DNA from: Paenibacillus zanthoxyli JH29
GTDB lineage: Bacteria; Bacillota; Bacilli; Paenibacillales; Paenibacillaceae
Assembly (NCBI RefSeq): GCF_000520715.1
Contig: NZ_ASSD01000031.1
Coordinates: 1-34,478, forward strand
Direction: 5' to 3'
DNA: 34,478 nucleotides
Positions within the stretch are counted from its first letter, which is position 1, and every line of letters begins with the position of its first letter. Made by a program: the position numbers and the translations under genes. Shown here piece by piece: positions 7,701-16,556 of the stretch. Below the pieces are notes generated by a model. That model did no database searches. It saw nothing but the letters and a program-made list of their open reading frames with translations, and was not told where the DNA came from.

Positions 7701-8411
7701 CTAAACGATCGGCAGTGCTGCGAATTCTTCGTAATTCCGGAAAATATGGGTCGGCGTATGACCGTCAAGGGGTTCCCTGCCTCTCGGATTATACCAGTAC
7801 ATTTTCCATCCCGCGTCCAGCGCGCCAACGACATCGTTATGCCAAGTGTCGCCCACATACACGCTGTCTTCTGCTTTCGTCCCCGTAATCCGGTTAACAT
7901 AAGTGAAGATTTCCGGATTAGGCTTGGCAATGCCGACAGCATCCGAAATAAAGATCCGGTCCTGCGGAATCAGCTTGTCCACGCCGAGCCCGCGGATTTT
8001 GCTCATCTGATGATCTACCGGACCGTTGGTAATAATGCCGACCACATGGCCTTCCGCCATGAGCCGCGTCAGCTGCGGGAGAACGCCGTCAATCATCTCA
8101 ATGTTATACTGGCGGCCGATATAGCCTTCCTGCACAAGCGTCGCCTGCTCCCGGCTGAGGTGTATCCCGAATTCGCTGAAAGCGATCTCCATCCGCCGCA
8201 CCCGCGTCTCGTCCAGGGGTAACTCTCCCTGCAGATACCTCGGCCATTGCTGGTCGCTGTGATATCTTACCCGGTCGAATAATTGCAGCACGTCCAGCAC
8301 GCTCTCGTCCGGCTTAATCACTTCCCTCACCGCGTTCCGGAACGGAACAAGATGATCGTAAAGCGTATCGTCCAAATCAAAAAAAATCGCTCTTTTACCG
8401 CTGCTCTCCAT
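7701..8411 (-). CDS. HAD-superfamily hydrolase (YjjG/nucleotidase-like)
   Basis: A 236-residue HAD phosphatase of the type with a helical cap. Motif I FFDLDDTLYD gives the nucleophile Asp12 and acid-base Asp14; motif II is VGIITNGP; motif III is the Lys in GIAKPNPEIF; motif IV is VYVGDTWHNDVVGALDAG. The overall pattern is that of YjjG/YfnB-type small-molecule phosphatases, often 5'-nucleotidases, but the substrate cannot be read from sequence. Start at ATG 8411 with AAGGGG 7 nt upstream. It lies 66 nt after a GNAT acetyltransferase gene in the same direction, so the two are probably co-transcribed. A strong terminator follows. Confidence 0.9.
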   Translation of the reverse strand: MESSGKRAIFFDLDDTLYDHLVPFRNAVREVIKPDESVLDVLQLFDRVRYHSDQQWPRYLQGELPLDETRVRRMEIAFSEFGIHLSREQATLVQEGYIGRQYNIEMIDGVLPQLTRLMAEGHVVGIITNGPVDHQMSKIRGLGVDKLIPQDRIFISDAVGIAKPNPEIFTYVNRITGTKAEDSVYVGDTWHNDVVGALDAGWKMYWYNPRGREPLDGHTPTHIFRNYEEFAALPIV

Positions 8412-8477
8412 CTCAACGCCCCTTAGTTTCCGCTGTTGATCAGGACCGGATGAAACCGTTATCCCCGGATAGTATAG

Positions 8478-8948
8478 TCAGAAAAATAGATTATAGCTGT
8501 AAAATTCGTCATCCCTTACGTAGCCTTGCTTCTCATAAAGCCGCTGGGCGGTAAAGTTATCGGTCCAGGTCGTCAGCGTCAGGCCCTTTGTGCCGGTCTC
8601 CTCCGCAAACTTGCGGGTCGTTTCCATCAGCAGCGCACCCGCTCCGCTTTTTCGCGCCGTTTCCGTTACGTACAGATCATTCAGAATCCACAGCCGCTGC
8701 ATCGTAACCGAAGAGAAAGAAGGATAGAGCTGCGTAAAGCCGACCGCGCGTTTGCCGCCTTCGCTATCCTCTTCGACCGCAAGAAAAATAACCGATTCCT
8801 CTAGGCGGAGCCGTTCTTCCAAAAAGGCTCTGGCGCCTGCCCTGTCCGATTCCTGCCGGTAAAAAATCCGATACTCGTCGAACAAAGGCACGATCCTCTC
8901 CAACTCCTCAAGACCCGCCCGCACCACAAAATTCCGTTTCACTTTCAT
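8478..8948 (-). CDS. GNAT-family N-acetyltransferase
   Basis: A 156-residue single-domain GNAT protein. The acetyl-CoA pyrophosphate-binding motif is ARKSGAGALLMETTRKFAEE (R-x-x-G-A-G-type), preceded by the beta-4 strand LWILNDLYVTE and followed by TLTTWTDNFTAQRLYEKQGY, the usual GNAT C-terminal motif. Ribosome site AAAGGGGAG lies before ATG 8948. The substrate is unknown; the LNDLYV pattern is shared with small-molecule and polyamine/amino-acid acetyltransferases. First gene of a probable two-gene unit with the HAD hydrolase. Confidence 0.88.
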   Translation of the reverse strand: MKVKRNFVVRAGLEELERIVPLFDEYRIFYRQESDRAGARAFLEERLRLEESVIFLAVEEDSEGGKRAVGFTQLYPSFSSVTMQRLWILNDLYVTETARKSGAGALLMETTRKFAEETGTKGLTLTTWTDNFTAQRLYEKQGYVRDDEFYSYNLFF

Positions 8949-9060
8949 CGCTCCCCTTTGCCAAATCGTTATACCTTCATTTTAAGATTGGCTCTAAAGG
9001 TTTGCCATGAAGAAAATATCGCATTATTTAGACTTATCCCTAACGTGCAGTCTTTTGAAC

Positions 9061-9564
9061 TTACGGAAGTTCAATCCAATATCGGCAGTACCGGTTGTCC
9101 AGCTCGGCCATATGCCCCCTGTTATTCTCAATGACCCGCCGCGATCCCTCATTATCTTCGTTGCAGGTAAGGAGTACCCGGGGGATGCCCAGATCACGCG
9201 CTTTGTCTAGAAGGCCCGCCAGCAGAGCCGTGCCGTAGCCCAGTCTCCGCGCGGAGGGCCGGATGCAATATCCGATATGGCCGCCTGTGACAAGCAAAGA
9301 GTCGGTCAGCCAGTGGCGCAGCTTGCCATAGCCTACCGGTCTTCCTTCTGCGTACAAAAAGTAAAGGGTTTGCGGCACTTGTCCCGGAGCCAGACCGATC
9401 CCGGCGGAATAATCCCGCAGAACCGGAAGCAGCTTCAGAAATTTGGAGTATCCGGCAATGTAGAGACTATTCACAAATCCATTCTCCCCGGCCCCGATTT
9501 CGCGGGCCATCTCATAGATCTCCTTGCCTTCAGCAGCCGTCAGCTCGCGCAGCTCCATCGCCAT
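9061..9564 (-). CDS. GNAT-family N-acetyltransferase
   Basis: A 167-residue GNAT protein: GGHIGYCIRPSARRLGYGTALL contains the R-R-x-G-x-G acetyl-CoA motif, and LLTCNEDNEGSRRVIENN is the typical C-terminal helix. The N-terminus resembles the YjdF/YdaF-like 'predicted acetyltransferase' group that has an FLYAEGRPVGYGKLRHWL segment. The start at ATG 9564 is supported by AAAGGATGAGG; a second ATG two codons later is also possible. It begins 13 nt after the stop of the phosphodiesterase gene upstream, so the two form an operon. Substrate not predictable. Confidence 0.87.
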   Translation of the reverse strand: MAMELRELTAAEGKEIYEMAREIGAGENGFVNSLYIAGYSKFLKLLPVLRDYSAGIGLAPGQVPQTLYFLYAEGRPVGYGKLRHWLTDSLLVTGGHIGYCIRPSARRLGYGTALLAGLLDKARDLGIPRVLLTCNEDNEGSRRVIENNRGHMAELDNRYCRYWIELP

Positions 9565-9577
9565 ACGGCCTCATCCT

Positions 9578-10081
9578 TTAAGGCCCATAAAAAATATGGC
9601 GGGCTGCGATCTTCCCTTCCTCAATATCCAGCAGTCCGAACGAATACAGCTTCTCCCGCCGCTTGTCTGTCGGCGAACCCGGATTGAACAGCAATATGCC
9701 GTTCTCCCTTCGCATTAGCGGCTGATGGGAATGGCCGAACAGAATGCAGTCCAAGTTCTCGCCAGCAAACGCCCTCAAGGCATTGCCGTCCGTCCCCCTC
9801 CCGGTATAGGGCTGATGTCCGTGAACCATGCCGATGCGCGCGCCCGCAACCGTTAAGATTTTGCGCGCGCCGAATCGCTTCACAATGTCTTGCCCGTCGT
9901 TATTTCCGGCAATTCCGTCAACCGGCGCCAGAGCGGACAGTTCGTCATACACTTCCATATCGATCCAGTCCCCCAAATGCAGAATCAGTTCGACTCCCGC
10001 CAGCCCCTCCACCAGTGCTTTTGGCAGTTTCTTCCTAGTAGGCCGGGTCATATGAGTATCCGAAACGACTCCCACTTTCAT
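9578..10081 (-). CDS. YfcE/MJ0936-type metallophosphodiesterase
   Basis: A 167-residue calcineurin-like phosphoesterase with the full set of metal ligands: VVSDTH (motif I), LGDWID (motif II), GIAGNNDG (motif III), MVHGHQ and LFGHSHQP (motifs IV and V), then NPGSPTDKR, the family's closing motif. Members hydrolyse artificial phosphodiesters and some cyclic nucleotides; the natural substrate is uncertain. Length matches the family (160-180). ATG 10081 is preceded by AGGAGG. It is the first gene of a two-gene unit with the downstream GNAT protein. Confidence 0.92.
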   Translation of the reverse strand: MKVGVVSDTHMTRPTRKKLPKALVEGLAGVELILHLGDWIDMEVYDELSALAPVDGIAGNNDGQDIVKRFGARKILTVAGARIGMVHGHQPYTGRGTDGNALRAFAGENLDCILFGHSHQPLMRRENGILLFNPGSPTDKRREKLYSFGLLDIEEGKIAARHIFYGP

Positions 10082-10198
10082 CTTGCTCCGCCTCCTCTTG
10101 ATTAAGATTCATATTGTAAATTATTGTACGACGAAGACTAAGGTCCGTCCACCGAAGCGGCAGCGCCGCCCACCAGGACGCACAGCGCAGCCCCATCG

Positions 10199-11377
10199 CT
10201 ACACATGATGCTCCCCAGGCAGCGTCAGCTTTACCGTGCCGTTATGCCTGTCGTAATACATCGCGATATGCAGCGAACGGCAAATGTCATCAAGCGGAAC
10301 CAGCAGCCTTCCATTCCTGAGCTCCGGCTGGTCGCCTGCCAGAAGCACGCTGCGCCCGTTAACCGTCAATTCCCGTTGGGGCACGAACTGCCGAATCCGG
10401 CCGATCGTCTGCGCAGGAGTCCGCAAATTGCTTCCCCCGTTAATCCGGCCGGCATTTAATTCTCCTCTGCTGGTCAGCCCTTCTTTTACCGTGAAAGTCA
10501 GAGGGATGCCGAGGGATGCTGTGACATTAAGCACCTTGTCATTATAAGCCCCATACGGAAAAGCGAGCGCCGAGTCGGTATTGCCGAGCTCCTCTCTCAG
10601 CCTCTTCTCCGCCAGTCCCAAATCTCCCTGCACTCTGCGGTAATATTCTTCGTTATATTCGTTCCGGGTCTCATCGTCAATGTAGCGCTGCGCGACAAGC
10701 GCCGGCTCCTTCCCGCCTTCGGCGTCGACAACGTCATAGAAATGAAGATTATAGGTGTGATTGTAGAAGCCCATGCCGAATTTTTTCATCTCCCGCATCT
10801 GCTGCCAGGTCAGCTTGGGCAAACCACCCTTGCCGGGATTATCGACATCTGAGACGATGACGAAGTCCACCGCCGTATAGCCGTATTTTCGCAAAATTGG
10901 AAAGGCCAGCTTGTAGAAGCTCTCATAGCCGTCGTCGAAGGTAAGCAGCACGGCATTGTCCGGAATTTTACCATTCTCAAGCATAAACCGCCGGTACTGT
11001 TCCATTGTAATTACATGATAACCGTCCTGTTTCAGCAGCTTCATCTGGTCATTGAACCGGTCTACCGACAAAATCGAGGGCAGCAGCGGTTTCCGGGATA
11101 GATGATGGTACATCAAGACCGCCACTTTGTCTTTATAGTAGACCCCTTTAGGCAAGGGCGCCGGCCGATCCCAGCGGATTTTTACCCCCAGAAGGCTTTC
11201 GGCGAATGTTTGCGGAACCAGCAGCTTATGATGCAAAGATTCGAGGGGACCGGATGATTTCAGCACTCGCCCGCCAACCTCGAATTCAACTTCACGGGGC
11301 TCATGTCTGACAATGATAAAAGCGGCCAAACAGGCCAGGATTACGGCAGCCAATACAGGAACGAATAATTTTCTCAA
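10199..11377 (-). CDS. polysaccharide deacetylase (NodB domain) with stalk-like copper-amine-oxidase N domains
   Basis: A 392-residue exported or membrane-anchored protein. Residues 1-23 form a signal anchor (LFVPVLAAVILACLAAFIIV). Residues about 30-70 look like half of a 'copper amine oxidase-like' (stalk) domain. The NodB domain spans roughly 83-310: LMYHHLS, the catalytic TFDDGY (146-151), the zinc motif NHTYNLH (His207, His212) and FPYGAYND. A second stalk-like segment (VNGRSVLL...NGRLLVPLDDICRSL) ends the protein. Such enzymes remove N-acetyl groups from cell-wall or extracellular glycans. Start is TTG 11377 with AGGAGAG 8 nt upstream. The split stalk domain flanking a NodB domain is typical of Paenibacillus cell-surface enzymes. 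Confidence 0.9.
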   Translation of the reverse strand: MRKLFVPVLAAVILACLAAFIIVRHEPREVEFEVGGRVLKSSGPLESLHHKLLVPQTFAESLLGVKIRWDRPAPLPKGVYYKDKVAVLMYHHLSRKPLLPSILSVDRFNDQMKLLKQDGYHVITMEQYRRFMLENGKIPDNAVLLTFDDGYESFYKLAFPILRKYGYTAVDFVIVSDVDNPGKGGLPKLTWQQMREMKKFGMGFYNHTYNLHFYDVVDAEGGKEPALVAQRYIDDETRNEYNEEYYRRVQGDLGLAEKRLREELGNTDSALAFPYGAYNDKVLNVTASLGIPLTFTVKEGLTSRGELNAGRINGGSNLRTPAQTIGRIRQFVPQRELTVNGRSVLLAGDQPELRNGRLLVPLDDICRSLHIAMYYDRHNGTVKLTLPGEHHV

Positions 11378-11580
11378 CGTAGAACTCTCCTAACCATCGT
11401 ACAGTCTCGCTTCTATTTTGTATTCTTATCATATTCCGCCTTCGACCCTCATTAAGTAACAACTTTTTAATCTTTTCAGGGCATTTTATGGATATATGTC
11501 CATGACAAAAGAAGCCGGCCGAACGTCTCGGACAGCTGTCTTCCTTTCGGATCGAAAAAAATTCCATATTGCTTGAATTA

Positions 11581-11841
11581 TTATTTGTATTTCCGCCAGT
11601 CCTGGCTGCTATTCTCCAGCAGATGGGCAAAATCGTTATCCAGCCGCTTCTGCTCCGCCTTGCGCGCTTCCTCCGCCTTCTTACGCTCCGCTTCTTTGCG
11701 GTCGTTCTCCTCATTCTTCAGCTCATCGGCCTGTGCCTTCAATTTGTTCAGTACTTCACTGCTCAGAAGGTCCTTCAAGGTTGCCGGAGTATCCTCTTTG
11801 CTCACCCGTGGAGCGTTTGGCAATTTCTTCTTTTTTGCCAT
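11581..11841 (-). CDS. YqkE-like small charged coiled-coil protein (DUF3886)
   Basis: An 86-residue, very lysine/glutamate-rich protein: AKKKKLPNAPRVSKEDT, then TLKDLLSSEVLNKLKAQADE, then a long charged coiled coil (NEENDRKEAERKKAEEARKA) and an aromatic end (SQDWRKYK). This is the layout of Bacillus YqkE/DUF3886 proteins, which have no known function. The start is ATG 11841, with AAGGAGG 8 nt upstream, rather than the in-frame ATG at 11877. It is divergent from the HxlR regulator. Confidence 0.8.
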   Translation of the reverse strand: MAKKKKLPNAPRVSKEDTPATLKDLLSSEVLNKLKAQADELKNEENDRKEAERKKAEEARKAEQKRLDNDFAHLLENSSQDWRKYK

Positions 11842-11882
11842 TGCAATTTCCTCCTTGTTATGCTTATTTTTGTTCATATTTG

Positions 11883-11911
11883 TTTTAGTCCATTGTCTTT
11901 TCGTTTATAAT
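11883..11911 (+). promoter_or_regulatory. candidate promoter of the HxlR-type gene
   Basis: A perfect TATAAT at 11906-11911 lies 21 nt before the ATG at 11932. The best -35 at 17-nt spacing is TTTTAG, which is weak. Confidence 0.4.
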
Positions 11912-11931
11912 GAAAGCAAGAGGTGAGACAA

Positions 11932-12261
11932 ATGAAGCAGACTTCCTTGTGTCCCCGGCTGCAAAAGAGCATGGATATTATCGGAAAACGCTGGACCGGT
12001 CTGATCATTTACCAGTTGCTCCAAGGACCGCAGCGATTCGGCGCCATCGAAGCCTCCCTGCCTCTTAGCGGAAGACTTCTGTCCGAGAGGCTGAAGGATT
12101 TGGAACAGGAGGGCATCGTGCGCCGGGAAGTATTTCCTGAAACGCCAGTGCGGATTCAGTACTCCCTGACCGACAAAGGAAAAGCGCTGGAATCGGTCAT
12201 CCGGGATCTGGAGCATTGGTCCCGGGACTGGATTGAGACCGAAACCAACTCATCCAAATAA
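11932..12261 (+). CDS. HxlR/DUF24-family winged-helix regulator
   Basis: A 109-residue MarR-like regulator of the HxlR family. The signature CPRLQKSMDIIGKRWTGLII opens with the conserved cysteine (Cys7) that in HypR, YodB and similar proteins senses electrophiles or disulfide stress. RFGAIEASLPLSGRLLSERL is the recognition helix and GIVRREVFPETPVRIQYSLT the wing. Start ATG 11932 with AGAGG 8 nt upstream; the in-frame GTG at 11923 overlaps that site. These regulators usually act on a neighbouring oxidoreductase; here the divergent neighbour is a YqkE-like gene and no reductase is adjacent, so the target is unknown. Confidence 0.9.
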   Translation: MKQTSLCPRLQKSMDIIGKRWTGLIIYQLLQGPQRFGAIEASLPLSGRLLSERLKDLEQEGIVRREVFPETPVRIQYSLTDKGKALESVIRDLEHWSRDWIETETNSSK

Positions 12262-12280
12262 ATCATTAGATCGCCGCATG

Positions 12281-12312
12281 AAGGGAGATCGGCCGAGCCG
12301 CTTTCCCTTTTT
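12281..12312 (+). terminator. terminator after the HxlR gene
   Basis: AAGGGA (12281-12286) pairs with TCCCTT (12304-12309) around an inner GGC/GCC pair, followed by TTTT. It lies 20 nt past the HxlR stop, between convergent genes. Confidence 0.6.
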
Positions 12313-12324
12313 GCGTGTTGTGCC

Positions 12325-12828
12325 CTACACCTTACGGCCGACGATAACCAAATCACGCAGTATCCCATCCATGTCGGCTACTCCGGGCAGGAGCCCCCAG
12401 CGCTCGAAGCCGAATTTCTCCAGAAGCCCCAGGCTTGGCCCGTTGTGCCCAAATACCAAACCGACCAGATTGCTTATTCCAAGCCGCCCGCATTCCTCGA
12501 TTGCTTTGCCCACAAGCAGGCTTCCGGCTCCGCTGCCTCTGTATTCTTCGGCTACATAAATGCTGATTTCCGCCGTTCCGTTATAGGCCGGCCTTTCATG
12601 GAACGACTGAAAGCTCAGCCAGGCCGCGATTTCACCGTCTGTTCTAAGCACCCACAGCGGGCGGTGGCCGCTGCCATGCTCATGGAACCAGCCGAGCCGG
12701 TCCTCCACGCTCACGGGTTCAAGGTCGGCCGTAACCATCCGTCCCGGCACGGTGGAGTTGTAAATAGCCATAATGCCCGGCAGATCCTCCAGCGTTGCAT
12801 CTTCAATATTGCTCTTCTGCCATTCCAT
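12325..12828 (-). CDS. phosphinothricin-acetyltransferase-like GNAT protein
   Basis: A 167-residue GNAT protein of the Bar/Pat/YwnH type: [20 protein letters not shown], the [15 protein letters not shown] segment shared with phosphinothricin/methionine-sulfone acetyltransferases, [20 protein letters not shown] with the R-x-x-G-x-G acetyl-CoA motif, and [19 protein letters not shown]. Chromosomal homologues usually acetylate methionine derivatives or other amino-acid-like toxins; actual resistance activity cannot be inferred. Start ATG 12828 with AAGGAGG 9 nt upstream. Single gene, convergent with the HxlR regulator. Confidence 0.88.
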   Translation of the reverse strand: MEWQKSNIEDATLEDLPGIMAIYNSTVPGRMVTADLEPVSVEDRLGWFHEHGSGHRPLWVLRTDGEIAAWLSFQSFHERPAYNGTAEISIYVAEEYRGSGAGSLLVGKAIEECGRLGISNLVGLVFGHNGPSLGLLEKFGFERWGLLPGVADMDGILRDLVIVGRKV

Positions 12829-12961
12829 CCATTCATTCCTCCTTCTCTATCGTAAACTGCACTTTAGTTCTGCATAAGGATTGTCGCGGACTGCGAGAAA
12901 TGCTTGGTATAGAATAGCTTGTGTTCAACCCCTGCTGCAAATTGAAAGGAGTATATCACCA

Positions 12962-13153
12962 ATGAATTTAAACGGCAACACCAATGGAGGAATATCTATG
13001 TATGAGCGTAACAGTCCGCAGCCGCTTATTGAAGAGCTGACCTGACTTTTTACCGGCAAACGGGAGCGCTCCGTCCTAAGGTTTGAACATGCGGGAGGGA
13101 GCTTCTTTGTGCCGGGGCAGCTTGCTTCATCTCTAACCGGTAAGCTCCCGTAG
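12962..13153 (+). pseudogene. probable decayed small ORF interrupted by TGA
   Basis: ATG 12962 is preceded by AAAGGAG at 10 nt, and in-frame ATG 12998 by GGAGG at 7 nt, so translation signals are good. The frame reads MNLNGNTNGGIS, then MYERNSPQPLIEELT, then TGA at 13043-13045. It stays open for a further 35 codons that look protein-like (LFTGKRERSVLRFEHAGG, then SFFVPGQLASSLTGKLP) before TAG at 13151. A single CGA-to-TGA change would explain the break. I do not recognise the family. It could also be a genuine 27-residue peptide. Confidence 0.35.
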
Positions 13154-13268
13154 CAGGAGCACCGGCTTCCCACGGAAATTCGCACTACCGTGCGTCCTCC
13201 TCTTGTATGTTCTATAATGGTTTCATTGCCTTTTTGTTATCGTGAATTGAAGGGAGAGCAATGTACAA

Positions 13269-14360
13269 ATGAATGAAGCTCTGAAAAGACTCGATCGGGA
13301 AATGGCTGCGGAAGGGCTGGACGCCCTGCTGATCACCGATCCCAAGCATGTATATTACTTGACCGGCTTCGCCAGCAACCCGCATGAGCGGTTCCTCGGT
13401 CTGCTGCTAGGCCGGGGCGAGGAACCGGTGCTCATTGTTCCCGCGCTCGACGCTGAATCTGCACATGCATCCTCAACTGTCTCTAATATCGTTACGCACA
13501 GCGATACGGAAGATCCTTACAGCCTCCTGAAGAATCATCTCGGACCTAAGCTTGGGAAGCTGGGCATCGAGAAGGAGCATGTCTCGGTGGCACGCTTCGA
13601 GCTTCTGTCGAAAGCCGCGCCTGCGGACAGCTTCGCCGACATTGGTCCTCTTCTGCGCCGTATGCGGGCCATCAAATCCCCGGGGGAAATCGAGCGCATG
13701 GAGCATGCGGCCAAGCTGGTGGAAGAAGTGCTGCGCCAGGGGCTTGCCCATGTGAAGGAGGGGGTCAGCGAAATCGAGCTCGTTGCGGAGCTGGAGTATT
13801 TGATGAAAAAGCTCGGCGCCGCCGGGCCCTCTTTCGATACGATGGTGCTGTCTGGGCCTAATACCGCCCTCCCGCACGGCGTTCCCGGCAGACGGCTTAT
13901 CGCGCCCGGCGACCTGCTGATGTTCGATCTCGGCGTATTCGCGGATGGCTATGCTTCCGACATCACCCGCACCTTCGCCGTAGGGGAGGCGGACAGTGAG
14001 CTGGTCCGCATCTACGATACCGTGCTGGCCGCCAACAAAGCCGGCATTGCCGCCGCCAAAGCCGGCTCCTCCTACGGCTCGGTCGACCAGGCCGCGCGCG
14101 CCGTTATTGAAGAAGCGGGGTACGGGTCTTATTTCGTTCACCGTGTGGGCCACGGCCTTGGCATGGACACTCACGAATATCCTTCCCTGCACGGCCTTAA
14201 CGGGGACATCATGGAAAGCGGCAATGTCTTTACGGTGGAGCCCGGAATCTACGTTCCGGGACTCGGTGGCGTGCGGATCGAAGACGAGGTGCTCGTCACG
14301 GAGGGCGGCGCCCGGACGCTGACCCAATTCCCTAAAGGCTGGACTGTGCTGGAGCTGTGA
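13269..14360 (+). CDS. M24-family metallopeptidase (Xaa-Pro peptidase, YqhT/PepQ type)
   Basis: A 363-residue 'pita-bread' peptidase with an N-terminal creatinase-like domain (about 1-130: RLDREMAAEGLDALLITDP, VYYLTGF) and a C-terminal catalytic domain. The metal ligands are all visible: Asp220 and Asp231 (MFDLGVFADGYASDITRTF), His295 (HRVGHGLGMDTHEYP), Glu324 (FTVEPGIY) and Glu338 (GVRIEDEVLVTE). It would cleave Xaa-Pro bonds in peptides in the cytoplasm. Length fits (350-370). Start ATG 13269 with AAGGGAGAG about 10 nt upstream; a TATAAT at 13213-13218 may be its -10. Monocistronic, followed by a terminator at 14485. Unlike B. subtilis yqhT, there is no efp gene immediately downstream. Confidence 0.93.
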   Translation: MNEALKRLDREMAAEGLDALLITDPKHVYYLTGFASNPHERFLGLLLGRGEEPVLIVPALDAESAHASSTVSNIVTHSDTEDPYSLLKNHLGPKLGKLGIEKEHVSVARFELLSKAAPADSFADIGPLLRRMRAIKSPGEIERMEHAAKLVEEVLRQGLAHVKEGVSEIELVAELEYLMKKLGAAGPSFDTMVLSGPNTALPHGVPGRRLIAPGDLLMFDLGVFADGYASDITRTFAVGEADSELVRIYDTVLAANKAGIAAAKAGSSYGSVDQAARAVIEEAGYGSYFVHRVGHGLGMDTHEYPSLHGLNGDIMESGNVFTVEPGIYVPGLGGVRIEDEVLVTEGGARTLTQFPKGWTVLEL

Positions 14361-14484
14361 TTTCCGGCAGCGCGGCAGCAGAGACCGGAGCCTTCTCCAG
14401 CCGGACCGGGCACCCGCTCTTCGCCTGTCCGTACGTATAAATGTCACCTCAAGGCAGGGATAACCTGCCTTACTGCTAACCAAT

Positions 14485-14526
14485 AAGAGAGCCAGCGTGT
14501 CACAATCATGCGCGGCTCTCTTTTTT
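14485..14526 (+). terminator. terminator downstream of the M24 peptidase
   Basis: AAGAGAGCC (14485-14493) pairs with GGCTCTCTT (14514-14522), extended by a GCG/CGC pair, and the right arm runs into TTTTTT. Confidence 0.75.
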
Positions 14527-14861
14527 ATAAAAATAATATGTGCGTCCCATAAAGAAAAATTGTGAAATATTCTGCAAAAATCATTGAAGTGCAGAAAATT
14601 ATAACTTACATAGGCCATTTCTCCCTATTCAACCGACGGTTAATTTTATAAAATAGTATTCATGCACGCCACTCCATGTCTTTATGCCGGGTCGAACGGC
14701 AGGATAATAGACCTAGCTGTCAAGAACCAACGCTGGCCTACAATGGATTGCAGAAACGAGTATCGGCTCAACAAAAGCCGTTTCCGTTAATCCTAAAAGC
14801 ATGACGGGGATCATGGAAGCATAGCTTGTACATTTTTCATTTTTAAAAAGGAGAGAACCGC
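14527..14861 (+). promoter_or_regulatory. leader/intergenic region upstream of the chemoreceptor with two hairpins
   Basis: No gene is seen in these 335 bp. The first 150 are A+T-rich. From 14685 there is a TGCCG/CGGCA hairpin (14685-14701), then a longer one: GAAAC (14753-14757) with GTTTC (14780-14784), enclosing CGGCT/AGCCG (14764-14768, 14776-14780). I could not match it to a c-di-GMP or other known riboswitch consensus. A possible structured 5' UTR. Confidence 0.35.
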
Positions 14862-16547
14862 ATGTTTCGGATCAGTCACTCCATCGGCCGGAAATTTATG
14901 TTATTGTTGCTCGCTGCCCTCTTATTCACTTCTCTTACGCTTAGTATCAGCTTTTACTTTATCTCTATCAATACCATCAACAGCTACGTTGTCCCGCAGA
15001 TCGACAAGCTGCTCGGCTCTGCATCGCAGGACGTGTACAAGCAGCTCAACTCGACTAACGCAATGCAGGCCCGCACCAATGATCAGGCGGCGACGAATGT
15101 GGAATATTATTTAAGGGATAAACGGACCCAGCATAATGTGGAGACGATTTTTCTAGCAGAATACAAAGATGGAAAAGCTGTCGTCCTGAGTGCGGATCAT
15201 GCTTCGGCGCTTAAACGGAAGGAAGAAATTCAGGTGACACCGGCTTTGGAGCAGGCCTCTAAGGGAAAGAGCGGTATCAGTGAAATATACTCCGACAGCC
15301 ATGGCGTACATAAGACGGCTTACGTTGGCATTCCAGGGAGCGACCTTGTGGTCGGCGTCAGCGCGGATATGACATTTGTTAAGGACAAGATGACCAGCAT
15401 CCTGTGGACAAGCGCCGGTATCACGCTGCTGGCGCTGGTCATCAGCATGGGCGCGGCTATGCTCATGAGCCGGCGAATTACCCGTCCGATCACCCGGCTT
15501 GCGGCATACAGCAACCAGTTGGCCGAGGGTGATTTTACTCAAGAATTGGATATTAAAGGTCATGACGAAATTTCCCGGTTGGCCGAGAGCTTCCAAACGA
15601 TGACGCTGCGCCTGAAAGACTTAATCGGCGAGGTGCTGAGTACCGCAGACACCGTTATGGATGATTCCAACGAATTGAAGGAACGTGTGGACGGCATCCG
15701 GGAAATGGCGGAAAGCTCCAGGAAATCCGCTTCTGAGATTGGTAAAGGCAGCACGGCAATCGCAAGCAGTGCGGCGGACAACGCCCGGGCCATGGAAGAA
15801 ATCAGCTTGGGCATTCAGCATATCGCTTCGGCAGCGGGTGAAGTGACCGAGCAGATTCATGAAGCCTCTACCGAAGCGGTTAGCGGCAACGATACGGCGC
15901 AAAGCGCCGTCGAACAGATGCGCCAGATTGGACGGACATCCGCGAAATCGCTGGAGCAGTTCCGCCAAATGGACGAGCAGTCGCAGAAAATCGGCGATAT
16001 CGTCCAGGGCATCTCGGAGATCACCAAACAAATCCAAATGCTGTCCCTTAATGCCTCTATTGAAGCGGCGCGGGCGGGCGAGCATGGACGCGGCTTCGCC
16101 GTCGTCGCCGGAGAAGTTCGCAAACTGTCGGAGCAGTCCAGAGAAGCCACCGAGCAAATCCGCGAGTTCCTTCTCCGCCTGCAGGAGGAAATGCAGCGTT
16201 CTGTGACCAGTATGAATGAGGTTAATGCCGAGGTTGCGTCCGGCGTAGGTAAAGTCGAGGAAGCCGGCAACGCCTTCGACCACCTTGCCATACTCATCCA
16301 GAGTATCAACCAAAGCGTTCAGTCCGTTTCCGCGGCCACCCAGCAAATTTCGGCGGGAACCGAAGAAGTGACCGCATCCGTAGAGGAAACTGCGCAGATC
16401 ACTAAGAAATCGCAGGCAGGCGCCGAGATTCTGGCCGACAATTACCTCAGCCAGCAGGAACAGCTCGATGGACACGCAAAAACGGTGGAGCATTTACATG
16501 GGCAGACGCTCAAAATGCAGGAAGCGGTAAGGAAGTTTAAAATTTAG
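14862..16547 (+). CDS. methyl-accepting chemotaxis protein
   Basis: A 561-residue transmembrane chemoreceptor. TM1 lies near residues 12-36, an extracytoplasmic sensor of about 140 residues (single-Cache-like: [19 protein letters not shown], then [21 protein letters not shown]) follows, TM2 is near 175-197, HAMP ([20 protein letters not shown]) at about 200-250, and then the long coiled-coil signalling domain. The highly conserved CheA/CheW-binding tip ([21 protein letters not shown], split here for length) is near 393-413, with [10 protein letters not shown] after it. Start ATG 14862 with AAGGAGA 8 nt upstream. The ligand is unknown. Single gene with no other chemotaxis genes nearby, as usual for dispersed receptors. 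Confidence 0.95.
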   Translation: MFRISHSIGRKFMLLLLAALLFTSLTLSISFYFISINTINSYVVPQIDKLLGSASQDVYKQLNSTNAMQARTNDQAATNVEYYLRDKRTQHNVETIFLAEYKDGKAVVLSADHASALKRKEEIQVTPALEQASKGKSGISEIYSDSHGVHKTAYVGIPGSDLVVGVSADMTFVKDKMTSILWTSAGITLLALVISMGAAMLMSRRITRPITRLAAYSNQLAEGDFTQELDIKGHDEISRLAESFQTMTLRLKDLIGEVLSTADTVMDDSNELKERVDGIREMAESSRKSASEIGKGSTAIASSAADNARAMEEISLGIQHIASAAGEVTEQIHEASTEAVSGNDTAQSAVEQMRQIGRTSAKSLEQFRQMDEQSQKIGDIVQGISEITKQIQMLSLNASIEAARAGEHGRGFAVVAGEVRKLSEQSREATEQIREFLLRLQEEMQRSVTSMNEVNAEVASGVGKVEEAGNAFDHLAILIQSINQSVQSVSAATQQISAGTEEVTASVEETAQITKKSQAGAEILADNYLSQQEQLDGHAKTVEHLHGQTLKMQEAVRKFKI

Positions 16548-16556
16548 CGCTTGCAA

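Noticed and set aside
13043..13045. TGA as a selenocysteine codon in the small ORF
   Set aside because: No SECIS-like hairpin follows at the right distance and the context does not resemble a known selenoprotein; a nonsense mutation is simpler.
13473..14618. Long minus-strand frame opposite the M24 peptidase
   Set aside because: The sense strand has every M24 metal ligand; the antisense frame has no recognisable domain or ribosome site.
14649..14675. TAAA-N15-GCC upstream of the chemoreceptor, resembling a SigD flagellar promoter
   Set aside because: The spacing is exact but the -10 reads GCCACTCC against GCCGATAT, only about half matching, and it lies nearly 190 nt from the start codon.
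15621..16493. Minus-strand frame opposite the chemoreceptor
   Set aside because: It mirrors the regular codon pattern of the signalling coiled coil; no start signal.
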